Below, in pieces: positions 39,944-49,590 of a stretch of DNA of 64,000 nucleotides. The stretch is from positions 62,001-126,000 of the forward strand of contig BAXG01000005.1 in the NCBI GenBank assembly GCA_001310455.1, given 5' to 3'. Both the position numbers and the translations under genes were made by a program. Numbering within the stretch: position 1 is the stretch's first letter; each line of letters begins with the position of its first letter. A model generated the notes under the pieces. The model ran no database searches. It worked only from the letters and a program-made list of their open reading frames with translations, and was not told where the DNA came from. The DNA is from Photobacterium sp. JCM 19050. GTDB lineage: Bacteria; Pseudomonadota; Gammaproteobacteria; Enterobacterales; Vibrionaceae.

Positions 39944-40738
39944 ATGCTGAGCTTTGCTGTTCACTCAATACCGAAGAAAGGAAAGCCCGCGTTGGTTTTC
40001 CTCCACGGGTTGCTCGGCAGCGGGAGGGACTGGCAGGCTGTACTAAACAGTCAGCCAAACCTTCCTGATAATATCGGAACAGTCTCCATCGACCTGCCGT
40101 GTCATGGGGAAAGCCGGGAAATACCGGTCTCCGGGTTTGAACAGACCCGCTCAGCGCTAAAAAAAACGCTTCAGGCCATTCAAAATCGCCTTCCAGCTGA
40201 TACATCCTTGTGGCTGGTGGGGTATTCACTCGGTGGCCGGATTGCCATGGATTATGTTTGTCACACCCCTTCGCTTGGTAACCTTTGCGGGCTGGTAATT
40301 GAAAACAGCCACTATGGCTTGCAAAGTGAAGCAGAACGCCAAATACGGCGGGCGAACGACCACCTCTGGGCTGAGCGGTTTGAAACCCAGCCAATTCGTA
40401 CCGTGCTCACAGACTGGTACTGTCAGCCGGTCTTTTCTTCCCTGAAACCTGAGCAAAAACAAAGACTGGTAGAAAAACGCAGTGATAATCTTGGCAAAGC
40501 TGTGGCCTTGATGTTACGTGCCACATCGCTTGCTGAGCAGCCATACTTGCTGGACAAGATAAAAACTCTTCCAATTCAGGTTCACTATCTGTGTGGGGAA
40601 GACGACACGAAATTTCTTCATCTGGCGGCGCAATCCGGTTTGCCCCGTCGGGTGATAGCTGGGGCTGGGCACAATGTTCACGTTGAACAACCTGAAAAAT
40701 TTGCCCTCGCATTGACGCAATTGATTCATGCTTCCTGA
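39944..40738 (+). CDS. menH: SHCHC synthase MenH
   Basis: Alpha/beta hydrolase, 264 residues, that eliminates pyruvate from [17 protein letters not shown] carries the oxyanion loop, the nucleophile serine is in GYSLGGRIA, and the catalytic histidine in [11 protein letters not shown]. Follows menD after 12 bases, with GGAG as Shine-Dalgarno. Intact. Confidence 0.92.
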   Translation: MLSFAVHSIPKKGKPALVFLHGLLGSGRDWQAVLNSQPNLPDNIGTVSIDLPCHGESREIPVSGFEQTRSALKKTLQAIQNRLPADTSLWLVGYSLGGRIAMDYVCHTPSLGNLCGLVIENSHYGLQSEAERQIRRANDHLWAERFETQPIRTVLTDWYCQPVFSSLKPEQKQRLVEKRSDNLGKAVALMLRATSLAEQPYLLDKIKTLPIQVHYLCGEDDTKFLHLAAQSGLPRRVIAGAGHNVHVEQPEKFALALTQLIHAS

Positions 40739-40779
40739 CAGAAGCGCACAACCTTATTGAAGATATTGGGAGCCTGACT

Positions 40780-41645
40780 ATGGCCAGAACCATTGGACTT
40801 ACCGAAGAAGAACTGTACGCACCGGCTGTCTGGGAAGACTGTTCTGAAGGTTACGAAGACATCCTGTTCCAAAAATCTGAAGACGGCATTGCCCGCATCA
40901 TCATTAACCGTCCGGAGGTGCGTAATGCATTCCGCCCCCAGACCGTTAAAGAAATGATTAAGGCGCTGGCTGATGCCCGCTATGACGAAAAAGTAGGTGT
41001 AATTGTACTGACCGGCCAGGGCGAATACGCATTCTGCTCAGGCGGTGACCAGAAAATTCGCGGCGATTACGGCGGTTACAAGGATGACGAAGGCACACAC
41101 CACCTGAACGTGCTCGACTTCCAGCGCCAGATCCGTACCTGCCTAAGCCAGTTATCGCAGCCGTCGCCGGTTATGCGGTTGGTGGTGGTCACGTTCTGCA
41201 CATGATGTGTGACTTGACCATTGCGGCTGACAATGCCCAGTTTGGCCAGACCGGACCTAAAGTGGGTTCATTTGATGGTGGCTGGGGAGCGTCTTACATG
41301 GCGCGCATTGTGGGCCAGAAAAAAGCCCGTGAAATCTGGTTCCTGTGTCGTTTCTACGATGCCCAGGAAGCGCTGGATATGGGCCTGGTTAACACCGTTG
41401 TGCCTTATGCAGAACTTGAGCGCGAAACTATCCGCTGGTGCCGTGAGGTACTTCAACACAGCCCAATGGCACTGCGCTGCCTGAAAGCTGCCCTGAATGC
41501 TGATTGCGACGGCCAGGCTGGTTTGCAGGAGCTGGCTGGCAACGCCACCATGCTGTTCTATATGACTGAAGAAGGTCAGGAAGGCCGTAACGCATTCAAT
41601 GAGAAGCGCCGTCCGGACTTTGACAAGTTCCCGCGTAACCCATAA
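40780..41645 (+). CDS. menB: 1,4-dihydroxy-2-naphthoyl-CoA synthase MenB, one apparent frameshift
   Basis: Crotonase-fold enzyme closing the naphthoquinone ring from o-succinylbenzoyl-CoA. Motifs are [29 protein letters not shown], the oxyanion block [19 protein letters not shown], and [18 protein letters not shown]. The frame breaks near 41143: TGCCTAAG should be TGCCCTAAG. Adding one C restores [19 protein letters not shown] and 288 residues (E. coli 285). Gene order menH-menB-menC is the standard one. Confidence 0.94.
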
Positions 41646-41658
41646 TCCGGAAGACGTG

Positions 41659-42639
41659 ATGCGTACAGCAGCCCTATACCGTTACACCCTGCCAATGGAC
41701 AGTGGGGTGATTTTACGCAACCAGCGCCTGCAAACCCGCGAGGGCTGGATTGTCGAACTCAGGGATGGAGAGAAAACCGGACGGGGTGAAATCGCCCCGC
41801 TTCCGGAATTCAGCACAGAAACAACCGAGCAGGCTGGCGAGCAGGCCCAGGCTGCACTGGCAGCATGGCAAGCCGGAGACGCGGTTGATGTCGAGAGCCT
41901 TTTCCCGTCTGTTGCATTCGGTATCAGCATGGCAATGCTGGAACTGGATGGCGGATTGCCACCGGAAGGTAACTATTCTGTGGCGCCCCTGTGTTCCGGC
42001 GATCCGGACGATCTGGTGCAGAAACTGGCAGAACTTGACGGCGACAAAGTCGCCAAGATCAAAGTGGGGATGTACGAAGCCGTGCGCGATGGCATGGTAG
42101 CGAACATGTTCCTGGAAGCGATTCCCGACCTGAAGCTTCGCCTTGACGCCAACCGGGGCTGGACATTGCTCAAAGGTCAGCAGTTTGCCAAATATGTGAA
42201 CCCGGCTTACCGTGACCGCATCGCCTTCCTGGAAGAGCCTTGCAAGAAGCCGGAAGACAGCCTGGCATTTGCCGCAGAACATGGTATTTCCATCGCCTGG
42301 GATGAGACGGTGCGTGAGCCGGGCTTTCAGGTGGAAGCGTTGCCGGGTGTTGCGGCGATTGTTATCAAGCCAACTCTGACTGGTTCGGTGAACTACTGCC
42401 TTTCACTGATTGAGCAGGCCCATGTAAAGGGACTGGTGGTAGTTATCAGCTCAAGTCTGGAGACCAGCCTTGGCCTCAACCAACTGGCTCGGCTGGCCTC
42501 ATGGAAAACGCCGGGAACCGTTCCGGGACTGGATACCATGCAGCTTTTCAAAGCCCAGCTGGAAACGCCTTGGCCGGGATCTGCACTCCCGGTAACCACA
42601 TTGCAAGATCTGGAAAAAACATGGTACAGCGAGCAATAA
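41659..42639 (+). CDS. menC: o-Succinylbenzoate synthase MenC
   Basis: Enolase-superfamily dehydratase, 326 residues. The KxK acid/base motif is AKIKVG, metal ligands are in [15 protein letters not shown] and AWDET, and the second lysine in [11 protein letters not shown] 41659 follows GGAAG, which decides the start. Its 3' end overlaps menE by 19 bases. Intact. Confidence 0.94.
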   Translation: MRTAALYRYTLPMDSGVILRNQRLQTREGWIVELRDGEKTGRGEIAPLPEFSTETTEQAGEQAQAALAAWQAGDAVDVESLFPSVAFGISMAMLELDGGLPPEGNYSVAPLCSGDPDDLVQKLAELDGDKVAKIKVGMYEAVRDGMVANMFLEAIPDLKLRLDANRGWTLLKGQQFAKYVNPAYRDRIAFLEEPCKKPEDSLAFAAEHGISIAWDETVREPGFQVEALPGVAAIVIKPTLTGSVNYCLSLIEQAHVKGLVVVISSSLETSLGLNQLARLASWKTPGTVPGLDTMQLFKAQLETPWPGSALPVTTLQDLEKTWYSEQ

Positions 42640-44001
42640 CGCCTGCGGTACTGACTTTCCATGACTGGCCCTGGCAAGCCTGGGCCAGCCACAAGCCTGA
42701 ACAAACCGCACTTTTTGACAGCCATACCGCGCTGAACTGGCAACAGGTATGCGAGCAAATCAATCATTACTCCCGATGCCTGCCTGAAAACCCTCCGGGA
42801 AAATCGTCTCCTTTACCGCCCATCCCGGTATTGAAAGTGTTTACTTACTGCTGGCGCTGATCCAGTCTGGGGCAAAAGCACTGGCTGTGGCTCCGAAATT
42901 ACCGCCAGCTGATGTGAAAGCCATTACAAAGCGGGCAGGAGTAACCTTTCATATTGATAACCCGTCATCCCTGATTGAGTGCCGTACAGAAACCCTGCTT
43001 TCCCCCTATCACAGCGAAAACATTGCCACTCTGACGCTGACTTCCGGCTCTACCGGGCTGCCAAAAGCGGTCGCCCATACTGTAAGCAACCACTTACACA
43101 GTGCTGCAGGTATTTTGCAGGTGATGCCTCTCGGACACGACGATTGCTGGCTTCTCTCTCTGCCGCTTTTCCATGTCTCTGGCCTTGCGATAATCTGGCG
43201 CTGGCTGTTGAGTGGTGCCCGGATGAAGGTTACTCCGGTTGCCGGTGAACAGCTGTTTTCAGCGTTTGATAACGTCACCCATGCCTCCTTGGTGCCCACC
43301 CAACTACAACGTCTGTTGAGCCACGGCAAGCCCGATGCGCTTAAAGAGGTATTGCTGGGTGGTGCTGAAATTCCGGTTTCCCTGACCTCAATGGCGGAGC
43401 AATCTGGTATCCGTTGTTGGTGCGGCTATGGGATGACAGAAATGGCGTCGACCATCACCGTAAAACGGGCAGATGGTGAGTTGACCGTTGGCACCCCGTT
43501 AGCGTATCGCCAGGTGGCAATCTCCGGTGAAAGTGAGGTGTTGGTGGGGGGCGGGCCGTTGTCGCCGGGATATATGGTCGACGGAGAGCTCAAACCATTG
43601 CCTTTGACTGATGGTCTTTTTTCATCCGGGATCGGGGTGAATGGACGGGTGAGGGAACAGACAACCTTCGCTTGCTGGGCCGTCTCGATAACATGTTTAT
43701 CTGTGGTGGTGAGAACGTCCAACCCGAAGCCATTGAGCGTGTGCTGGCCAAACACCCGGGCGTTAGCCAGGTATTTGTCCTGCCGGTGGAAGATCGTGAA
43801 TACGGTTATCGAGCGGTTGCTGTTGTCGAACCGCTGGGGAGCGAGTCGGTGATAGACGAACTTCCCAATTGGTCAGAAGACAAGCTCGCCCCGCACCAGC
43901 GCCCGGCGCGTTATTTCCTGATGCCGGACTCGGTAAAGGGAACCGGGATTAAAGTATCTCGTGTGGTGTTGGGGGAGTGGTTGGCAAAACAGTCCTTGTA
44001 A
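42621..44001 (+). CDS. menE: o-Succinylbenzoate-CoA ligase MenE, two apparent frameshifts
   Basis: Adenylate-forming ligase that activates o-succinylbenzoate. ANL motifs are [26 protein letters not shown] and [20 protein letters not shown], with the late lysine in GTGIKVSR. The frame breaks near 42805 (an A-run: [18 protein letters not shown]) and near 43640 ([16 protein letters not shown]); one base each restores 460 residues. Starts inside menC. Last gene of the cluster, followed by a long imperfect hairpin. Confidence 0.93.
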
Positions 44002-44035
44002 GTCACGTGAGCAAGACAGAACAGTCGCGAGTCAA

Positions 44036-44086
44036 GAGTGGCGAGTAGCGAGATATGGCACCTGTGCTCGTACTCGCCACTTTTCA
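44036..44086. terminator. Hairpin with GCGAGT repeats after menE
   Basis: AGTGGCGAGTA (44037-44047) pairs with TACTCGCCACT (44071-44081), followed by TTTC; CGAG/CTCG pairs continue inside. The left side carries three copies of GCGAGT/GCGAG. It sits between convergent menE and the acyltransferase fusion gene. Confidence 0.6.
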
Positions 44087-44111
44087 CTCATTACTCACCA
44101 CTGAAAAGCTT

Positions 44112-45980
44112 TTAGCGCCCTTCCTCTCCCCGCAGTGCTATCACCCTCTCTCGCAACACGGCAGAGCTGGCATCTTTGGGCTGTACCGGTTCACCGGCAA
44201 CTATTTCAATGCGTGACCAGAAACGCTTAGGTATTTTGGTAATGGCCCGGCCACGTTCACGGCTGAAGAAACTCCCCCACAGACCTCGCAGTGCCATGGG
44301 CACAACCGGCACCGGGGTGCGGCGCAGGATAACATCCATCCCCCGCATAAACGGGCCGATTTCGCCATCCGGTGAGAGTGTCCCTTCAGGGAAAATGCAG
44401 ACCAGTTGCCCCAATTCCAGTTCCAGGCGCACGCTTTCTAACGCCTTCCTGATTGCGCCACCAGTGGTGTTGATCGGGATAACCCGGGCGACATGGAAGA
44501 AATACCGCAAGCCGCGAATATGGTAGTAAGACTCATCCATCACAAAACGGATAGGGCGGCGGCTCGCGCCGAGCAGCAGCAGGGCATCTACAAAACTGAC
44601 ATGGTTGCACACCAAGAGTGCACCGCCTTTTTCAGGGATATGGTGAAGATCCCGGCACTTTATTCGGTACATCACCCGGCAAAGGATCCAGATCAGGAAA
44701 CGCAGGGTAAACAGTGGGATCTGGCGGAAAATATAAATGGCAACCAAAAGGTTGAGTGCAGAGAGAATGCCAAAGAATTGTGGAATGCTTAGCTCGGCGA
44801 CGCCAAGTAACACCATTCCCATAATGGCGCTTCCCACCATAAAGAGGGCGTTGTAGATGTTGTTGGCTGCAATGACCTGAGAGCGTTCTTTTTCATCAGC
44901 ACGTTGCTGCATGATGGCATAGAGCGGAACAATAAAGAGACCGCCGGAAACACCCAGCATGGTGAGGTCGAAAAATGAACGCCAGAGCGCAGGCTGGCTG
45001 ACGAATTGTCCGAAACTCTCAACGATAATCGGTGAAGCCGGAACTGAGAACATCAGATCCAGACCGAAAACCGTAATACCAAAGCTGCCGAGTGGCACAA
45101 TGCCCGGTTCAATTTTGTGGCCGGAGAGACGGTCGCACAACAGAGAGCCAAGCGCGATACCGACAGAGAACAGCGCTAGCAGGAAGGATACGGCTGCTTC
45201 ATTTCCCCCCAGGTGGAGCTTGGTAAAGTTGGGGAACTGCGTGAGGTAACTGGCACCGAGGAACCAGAACCAGCTTATCCCCATAATCGCCTGGAAGATA
45301 ATCAAATCCTTGCGGGCAATATCCAGGGTGGTTTTCATCTGCTTTAAAGGACGAATCCGGAATTTGAGCCCCGGATTACCCGCAGGTGCTTCCGGAATAC
45401 CGCGTGAAGCCAGATACCCCAACACGGCAAGCACGACAACCGAGATGGCTGCAATTTCGCTGGCACCTTCATGGTTGGCAATAATGCCGGCGACAAGAGT
45501 ACCGAGAAGGATTGCCAGGAAGGTGCCGGTTTCTACCAACGCATTGCCGGGAACCAGTTCATTGGTTTTCAGCTGTTGGGGCAACAGGGCATATTTTACT
45601 GGACCGAAAAAGGCTGACTGGGTACCCATTAAAAACAACAGCAGAAGTAAAACTGTGTAACTTTCAGTGACAAAGGCAACCGCGGCCAGCGACATGATGA
45701 CGATTTCTGCCAGTTTTACCTTTCGAATCAGCGACGACTTTTCGTATTTGTCTGCAAGTTCACCGGCCATTGCGGAGAAAAGAAAAAACGGCAGGATAAA
45801 TACCCCTGCCGCCATGTTGATAAACAAATTCGACGATATCGACAATGTGCCCGGTGCCGCGAAGGCCACCAGTATCAGCAAGGTGTTTTTGTAAACATTG
45901 TCGTTGAATGCCCCAAGTGCCTGCGTCAGGAAATAGGGCAGAAACCGGCGCTGTTTCAGTAACTCATGCGTCTTGGCCAT
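44112..45980 (-). CDS. Fusion of LplT-like MFS transporter and PlsC-like acyltransferase
   Basis: A 622-residue membrane protein. Residues 1 to about 400 form an MFS domain like LplT (LPYFLTQALGAFNDNVYKNTLLIL; FLMGTQSAFFGPVKYALLP), which flips lysophospholipids inward. The C-terminal third is a 1-acylglycerol-phosphate acyltransferase domain with NHVSFVD (HX4D) and FPEGTLS. The combination would import and re-acylate lysophospholipids, the job done in E. coli by LplT plus Aas, but here the Aas-type AMP ligase domain is missing, so the acyl donor must come from elsewhere. Starts 4 bases after a TetR gene on the same strand. Confidence 0.85.
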   Translation of the reverse strand: MAKTHELLKQRRFLPYFLTQALGAFNDNVYKNTLLILVAFAAPGTLSISSNLFINMAAGVFILPFFLFSAMAGELADKYEKSSLIRKVKLAEIVIMSLAAVAFVTESYTVLLLLLFLMGTQSAFFGPVKYALLPQQLKTNELVPGNALVETGTFLAILLGTLVAGIIANHEGASEIAAISVVVLAVLGYLASRGIPEAPAGNPGLKFRIRPLKQMKTTLDIARKDLIIFQAIMGISWFWFLGASYLTQFPNFTKLHLGGNEAAVSFLLALFSVGIALGSLLCDRLSGHKIEPGIVPLGSFGITVFGLDLMFSVPASPIIVESFGQFVSQPALWRSFFDLTMLGVSGGLFIVPLYAIMQQRADEKERSQVIAANNIYNALFMVGSAIMGMVLLGVAELSIPQFFGILSALNLLVAIYIFRQIPLFTLRFLIWILCRVMYRIKCRDLHHIPEKGGALLVCNHVSFVDALLLLGASRRPIRFVMDESYYHIRGLRYFFHVARVIPINTTGGAIRKALESVRLELELGQLVCIFPEGTLSPDGEIGPFMRGMDVILRRTPVPVVPMALRGLWGSFFSRERGRAITKIPKRFWSRIEIVAGEPVQPKDASSAVLRERVIALRGEEGR

Positions 45981-45984
45981 CTGG

Positions 45985-46584
45985 TTAATCCTGTATCCAG
46001 GCGGGGAGATAAGAGTTCAGAAGGTTATCAATCAGGTTCTTGCCGTTAACCGGCACGTCGGTGAACAGTTTGTCGTCCACGCTCAACAGGGTAATTCCGT
46101 GAACACCGGCCCACAGTACGCGGCTCGCTTCCGTTACTTCTTGTTGCGAACGGTTCGGGGAAAGGACCTTGAGCAACCCTTCGAGCATACCGGTCATACT
46201 GTCGATTCTGTCACTTTGCCACTGTGGCAGGCGCTCACCTTTCATGTTGTGCTCAAAAACAAGTTGCCAACGGTAAGGGTTTTTGGCGGCAAAATCTAAA
46301 TAGCAATATGCGAGTTCACGAAGCTGTTCTTTAGGATCGCTGAGCGTAGAGAGGCGCTCCCTGGCCTGACTTGCCAGCTTGTCTACGGTACGCGCGACGA
46401 CATGAAGCAGGAGAAGGTTATAGTTACCGAATACATTAATCAGGGTACTTGGTACATACCCGATGAGACCTGCAATTTTGCGCAGGCTGAGGTCGTGGAA
46501 AGAACGGGTTTCAAGGAACTTTTCGACGGTGGAAAGGGTTAATTCGGTGAGCTCTTCTCGGCTGTGGTCGTTGCGTCGCGCCAT
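45985..46584 (-). CDS. TetR-family regulator
   Basis: A 199-residue repressor-type protein. The N-terminal helix-turn-helix is FHDLSLRKIAGLIGYVPSTLINVFGN (about residues 28-55); the rest is the helical ligand domain. It forms an operon with the LplT-PlsC fusion gene (4-base gap), and a palindrome just upstream of its start suggests autoregulation. A lipid or fatty-acid derivative is a plausible ligand, by inference from the partner gene only. Confidence 0.82.
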   Translation of the reverse strand: MARRNDHSREELTELTLSTVEKFLETRSFHDLSLRKIAGLIGYVPSTLINVFGNYNLLLLHVVARTVDKLASQARERLSTLSDPKEQLRELAYCYLDFAAKNPYRWQLVFEHNMKGERLPQWQSDRIDSMTGMLEGLLKVLSPNRSQQEVTEASRVLWAGVHGITLLSVDDKLFTDVPVNGKNLIDNLLNSYLPAWIQD

Positions 46585-46599
46585 GTCATTCGTCTCTAG

Positions 46600-46612
46600 T
46601 GAACAATGTTCA
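46600..46612. promoter_or_regulatory. Predicted TetR operator
   Basis: TGAACAATGTTCA is a perfect palindrome around a central A, located 16 bases upstream of the TetR start codon. Position and symmetry suggest autoregulation of the operon. Confidence 0.6.
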
Positions 46613-46700
46613 ATAGTTTAGGAATGGCGCTACTAAAGGGCAAGGCGAACTTGCCCTCTGACAGCGGATCTCAGGGAATTAATCGCCATTTTGGGAGCTG

Positions 46701-47096
46701 TTAATATGCTACCCGGGCGTTTTTCACAGAAACCTGTTCGTTAAGTGTCCAGAAGTCATAAAGCACGCCAACAAGGAAAAATCCACCGGTAAACAGATAA
46801 AGAATACCGGTCAGCCATTTACCCATATACATGCGGTGTACCCCGAACAAGCCAAGGAATGTCAGAAGCAACCAGGCGATGTTGTAGTCTGTCTCACCGG
46901 CATGGAACCGCAGATCTGCTTCGCGATCCATGGATGGGATAAGAAACAGGTCAATCAGCCAGCCGATACCGAAAAGGCCGAGCGTAAAGAACCAGATAGT
47001 GCCGGTTACCGGTTTGCCGTAATAAAAACGGTGTGCACCGAGAAAACCAAAAATCCAGAGGATGTAACCAAATAGCTTACTGTGTGTATCGTTCAT
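46701..47096 (-). CDS. TM2 domain-containing membrane protein
   Basis: A 131-residue protein with two TM2 units: GFLGAHRFYYGKPVTGTIWF with LFGIGWLIDLFLIP, and GLFGVHRMYMGKWLTGILYL with FFLVGVLYDFWTLNEQ. Each has the HRFY/HRMY motif and a DxxLxP/DFWT turn. Function of bacterial TM2 proteins is unknown. It stands alone, divergent from the Tim44-like gene. Confidence 0.8.
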   Translation of the reverse strand: MNDTHSKLFGYILWIFGFLGAHRFYYGKPVTGTIWFFTLGLFGIGWLIDLFLIPSMDREADLRFHAGETDYNIAWLLLTFLGLFGVHRMYMGKWLTGILYLFTGGFFLVGVLYDFWTLNEQVSVKNARVAY

Positions 47097-47258
47097 TCTT
47101 TTTTGTCCCGCCTGATTGACATCTTTTTGAACGCAAAAACCGTAATAAGTTCTGCGGTATCAGCAGAAATCCTAACACCGCATTGGTTAACCCACGATGA
47201 AAATGTGCAAGATACGCCAATAAATAACTGTTCGTAACATTTTGATGCCCGTCGCACA

Positions 47259-47286
47259 TTGACTTTTAACCTTGGCTGTCTAGCAT
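47259..47286 (+). promoter_or_regulatory. Predicted sigma-70 promoter of the Tim44-like gene
   Basis: TTGACT, 16-base spacer, TAGCAT, 33 bases before the ATG at 47319. Confidence 0.5.
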
Positions 47287-47318
47287 GATGACAGCGTGGA
47301 ACAATTTATAGGTTCAAA

Positions 47319-48234
47319 ATGAAGAAACTCTTCTCTGTGATTGCGCTTATGTTCGTGATGGTGGTTTCAGCCCCTCACGCAGAAGCGAAGAAATTTGGTG
47401 GTGGTAAGTCTTTTGGTAAGAGCTTTAAGACTGCACCGGCACCTAAGTCTCCGACCCAGAGCAACACTCTGCGTCAGAACGATCCGACTAAAGCGGCGGC
47501 TGCAAAAAGCAGCGCTAAAAAAGGCTGATGGGCGGCATCCTGGGCGGTTTGCTGGCAGGTGGTCTGTTGGCTGCACTGTTTGGTTCAGGTGCGTTTGAGG
47601 GCATCCAGTTCATGGATATCCTGATTATCGCAGTTCTGGCATTTATCCTGTTCAAGATTTTCCGCAGCATGCAGCAGGCTAAGGCGGGTGCGCAAAACCA
47701 CAACAGCGGTCATGCATACGCAGGTAGTGCGCAACAGGGTAACCGTGGTTACTATCACGAGCAGAACCAGGACCAAAACAGCGCTTTCCGCCAGGCTGAA
47801 CAGCAGCCACAGGCATCAGCCTCTCAGGCGGATTCGGTGGCGCTGCGAGTGATGTGCCATTTAACTTCCCTCCGGGCTTTGACCTGTCAGGCTTCCTGAA
47901 CGGTGCCCGTGAACACTACCGCGTGTTGCAAGGTGCCTGGAATTACAACGACCTGGACAAAATCCGCGAGTACGTCAGCCCGGAGCTTTACAAAGACTTG
48001 GTTGAAGAGCGTGCGAAGCTGGAAGGTGAGCAACACACCGAAGTCATGTACGTGGATGCGGAAGTGGTTCGCGCTGATTACGACGGCCAGCTTGCCCAAC
48101 TGTCAATTCAGTTCAGCGGTCGTTACATGGATCGCAAAGAAGGTGTAGAAGAAGATATTACCGATATCTGGCACCTTGAGCGTGATACCCGCACTCAGAA
48201 TGCACCTTGGCTGATTGTCGGTATTCAGGCATAA
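47319..48234 (+). CDS. Tim44-like domain protein, two apparent frameshifts
   Basis: A 305-residue protein once repaired. An N-terminal signal (KKLFSVIALMFVMVVSAPHAEA), a basic Gly/Ser/Lys stretch, a glycine-rich membrane segment (GGILGGLLAGGLLAALFGSG and MDILIIAVLAFILFKIF), a Gln/Ala-rich linker, and a C-terminal Tim44-like domain (GFDLSGFLNGAREHYRVLQG to WHLERDTRTQNAPWLIVGIQA). The frame breaks near 47523 (GGCCTGATG) and 47829 (CAGGGCGG), one base each. Tim44-like proteins in bacteria are of uncertain function; membrane-associated transport or assembly has been suggested. Single gene with its own promoter and terminator. Confidence 0.78.
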
Positions 48235-48285
48235 ACCGAATTACTATAAAAATTATTCACTGATCCCCCTCAGTGTCCGTTTCAG

Positions 48286-48315
48286 CGGCTCCTTCTCTAA
48301 GGAGCCGTTTTCTTC
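48286..48315 (+). terminator. Terminator after the Tim44-like gene
   Basis: CGGCTCCTT, loop CTCT, AAGGAGCCG, then TTTTCTTCT. Confidence 0.87.
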
Positions 48316-48336
48316 TCTAAAGGATTCAGGACCGAA

Positions 48337-49521
48337 GTGACACCAAGAATATCACCCCAGGTTTTGCTTATTGCGTTGGGCTTTATCATGGCCTCCACCT
48401 TTTCTGTGTGGAATGTACTGCTGAACAACTTTGTGGTTGAGAAAGCGGCGTTCACCGGAAAGGAAATCGGAATCCTGCAAAGCCTTCGTGAAGTGCCGGG
48501 CTTTTTGGCATTTACTGCAATCTACCTTTTGCTGTTTATTCGTGAGCAGCGTTTTGCCCTTTTGTTCCTTGCAGTAATGTGTGCCGGTGTTGCCGTGACC
48601 GGATGGTTCCCAAGTGTGTATGGCCTGTACCTGACCACGATGGTGATGTCAGTGGGGTTTCACTACTTTGAAACGGTGAACCAGTCATTGACGCTGCAAT
48701 GGGTGTCAAAAGGCGAGAGTGCAGCTTTTTTAGGCCGGGTTCTTGCCTGGAAAGGAGCGGCGAGCATTCTGGCCTATGGAGCAGTATGGCTGATGATGGA
48801 AGTGATGAATGTCAGCTACAACACCGTATACATGCTGTTTGGTTTCGGCGGGCTGGTGGCGGTATTGCTTTTGTGGGCGGCCACACCATTGTTCCCGCAG
48901 CACCATGCTCAGAATAAATCCCTGGTGCTTCGCAAGCGCTACTGGCTCTATTACGCGCTGACCTTTATGAGTGGAGCCCGTCGCCAGATCTTTATCGTCT
49001 TCGCCGGATTTATGATGGTTGAGAAGTTCGGTTACAGTGTGGGTGATATCAGCCTGTTGTTTATCATCAACTACCTGTTCAACATGGTGTTTGCAGCCAA
49101 GATTGGTGCCTGGATTGGAAAGGTGGGTGAGCGCAGGGCGCTGACCGTTGAGTACATCGGCCTGATAGTGGTGTTTATCGGGTACGGTCTGGCGGACAAT
49201 GCGACGCTGGCGGGTGTACTGTATGTGGTTGATCACCTGTTCTTTGCACTGGCGATTGCCATCAAAACTTATTTCCAGAAGATTGCTGACCCGAAAGATA
49301 TTGCGTCGACTGCAGGGGTAAGTTTTACCATTAACCACATTGCGGCGGTGGTGATTCCTGCATTGCTGGGAATGCTGTGGCTGGTTTCACCGGGTTCTGT
49401 GTTCTTTATCGGTGCCGGTTTCGCTGCATGTTCATTGCTGCTTTCCCGTCTCGTCCCCCTGGTTCCGCAACCCGGCTATGAAGTTGAGCTTCGCAGCGCA
49501 AGTGCGTCGGCCAACAGCTGA
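48337..49521 (+). CDS. MFS transporter
   Basis: A 394-residue major facilitator with about 12 membrane helices in two halves. It starts at GTG 48337 (TPRISPQVLLIALGFIMAS). EIGILQSLREVPGFLAF is the conserved part after helix 1, and the second half opens with LTFMSGARRQIFIVFAGFMM. The subfamily resembles poorly studied carriers without known substrate; I cannot assign one. Single gene between two terminators, convergent with a chemoreceptor gene. Confidence 0.8.
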   Translation: MTPRISPQVLLIALGFIMASTFSVWNVLLNNFVVEKAAFTGKEIGILQSLREVPGFLAFTAIYLLLFIREQRFALLFLAVMCAGVAVTGWFPSVYGLYLTTMVMSVGFHYFETVNQSLTLQWVSKGESAAFLGRVLAWKGAASILAYGAVWLMMEVMNVSYNTVYMLFGFGGLVAVLLLWAATPLFPQHHAQNKSLVLRKRYWLYYALTFMSGARRQIFIVFAGFMMVEKFGYSVGDISLLFIINYLFNMVFAAKIGAWIGKVGERRALTVEYIGLIVVFIGYGLADNATLAGVLYVVDHLFFALAIAIKTYFQKIADPKDIASTAGVSFTINHIAAVVIPALLGMLWLVSPGSVFFIGAGFAACSLLLSRLVPLVPQPGYEVELRSASASANS

Positions 49522-49552
49522 CTGTTCTAATTTGCGGAAGTTGCAGATGCAA

Positions 49553-49579
49553 AAAAGCGCCGGAATTCCCGGCGCTTTT
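49553..49579. terminator. Bidirectional terminator
   Basis: AAAAGCGCCGG, loop AATTC, CCGGCGCTTTT, between the convergent MFS and chemoreceptor genes. Confidence 0.88.
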
Positions 49580-49590
49580 CAGTTTGGACA

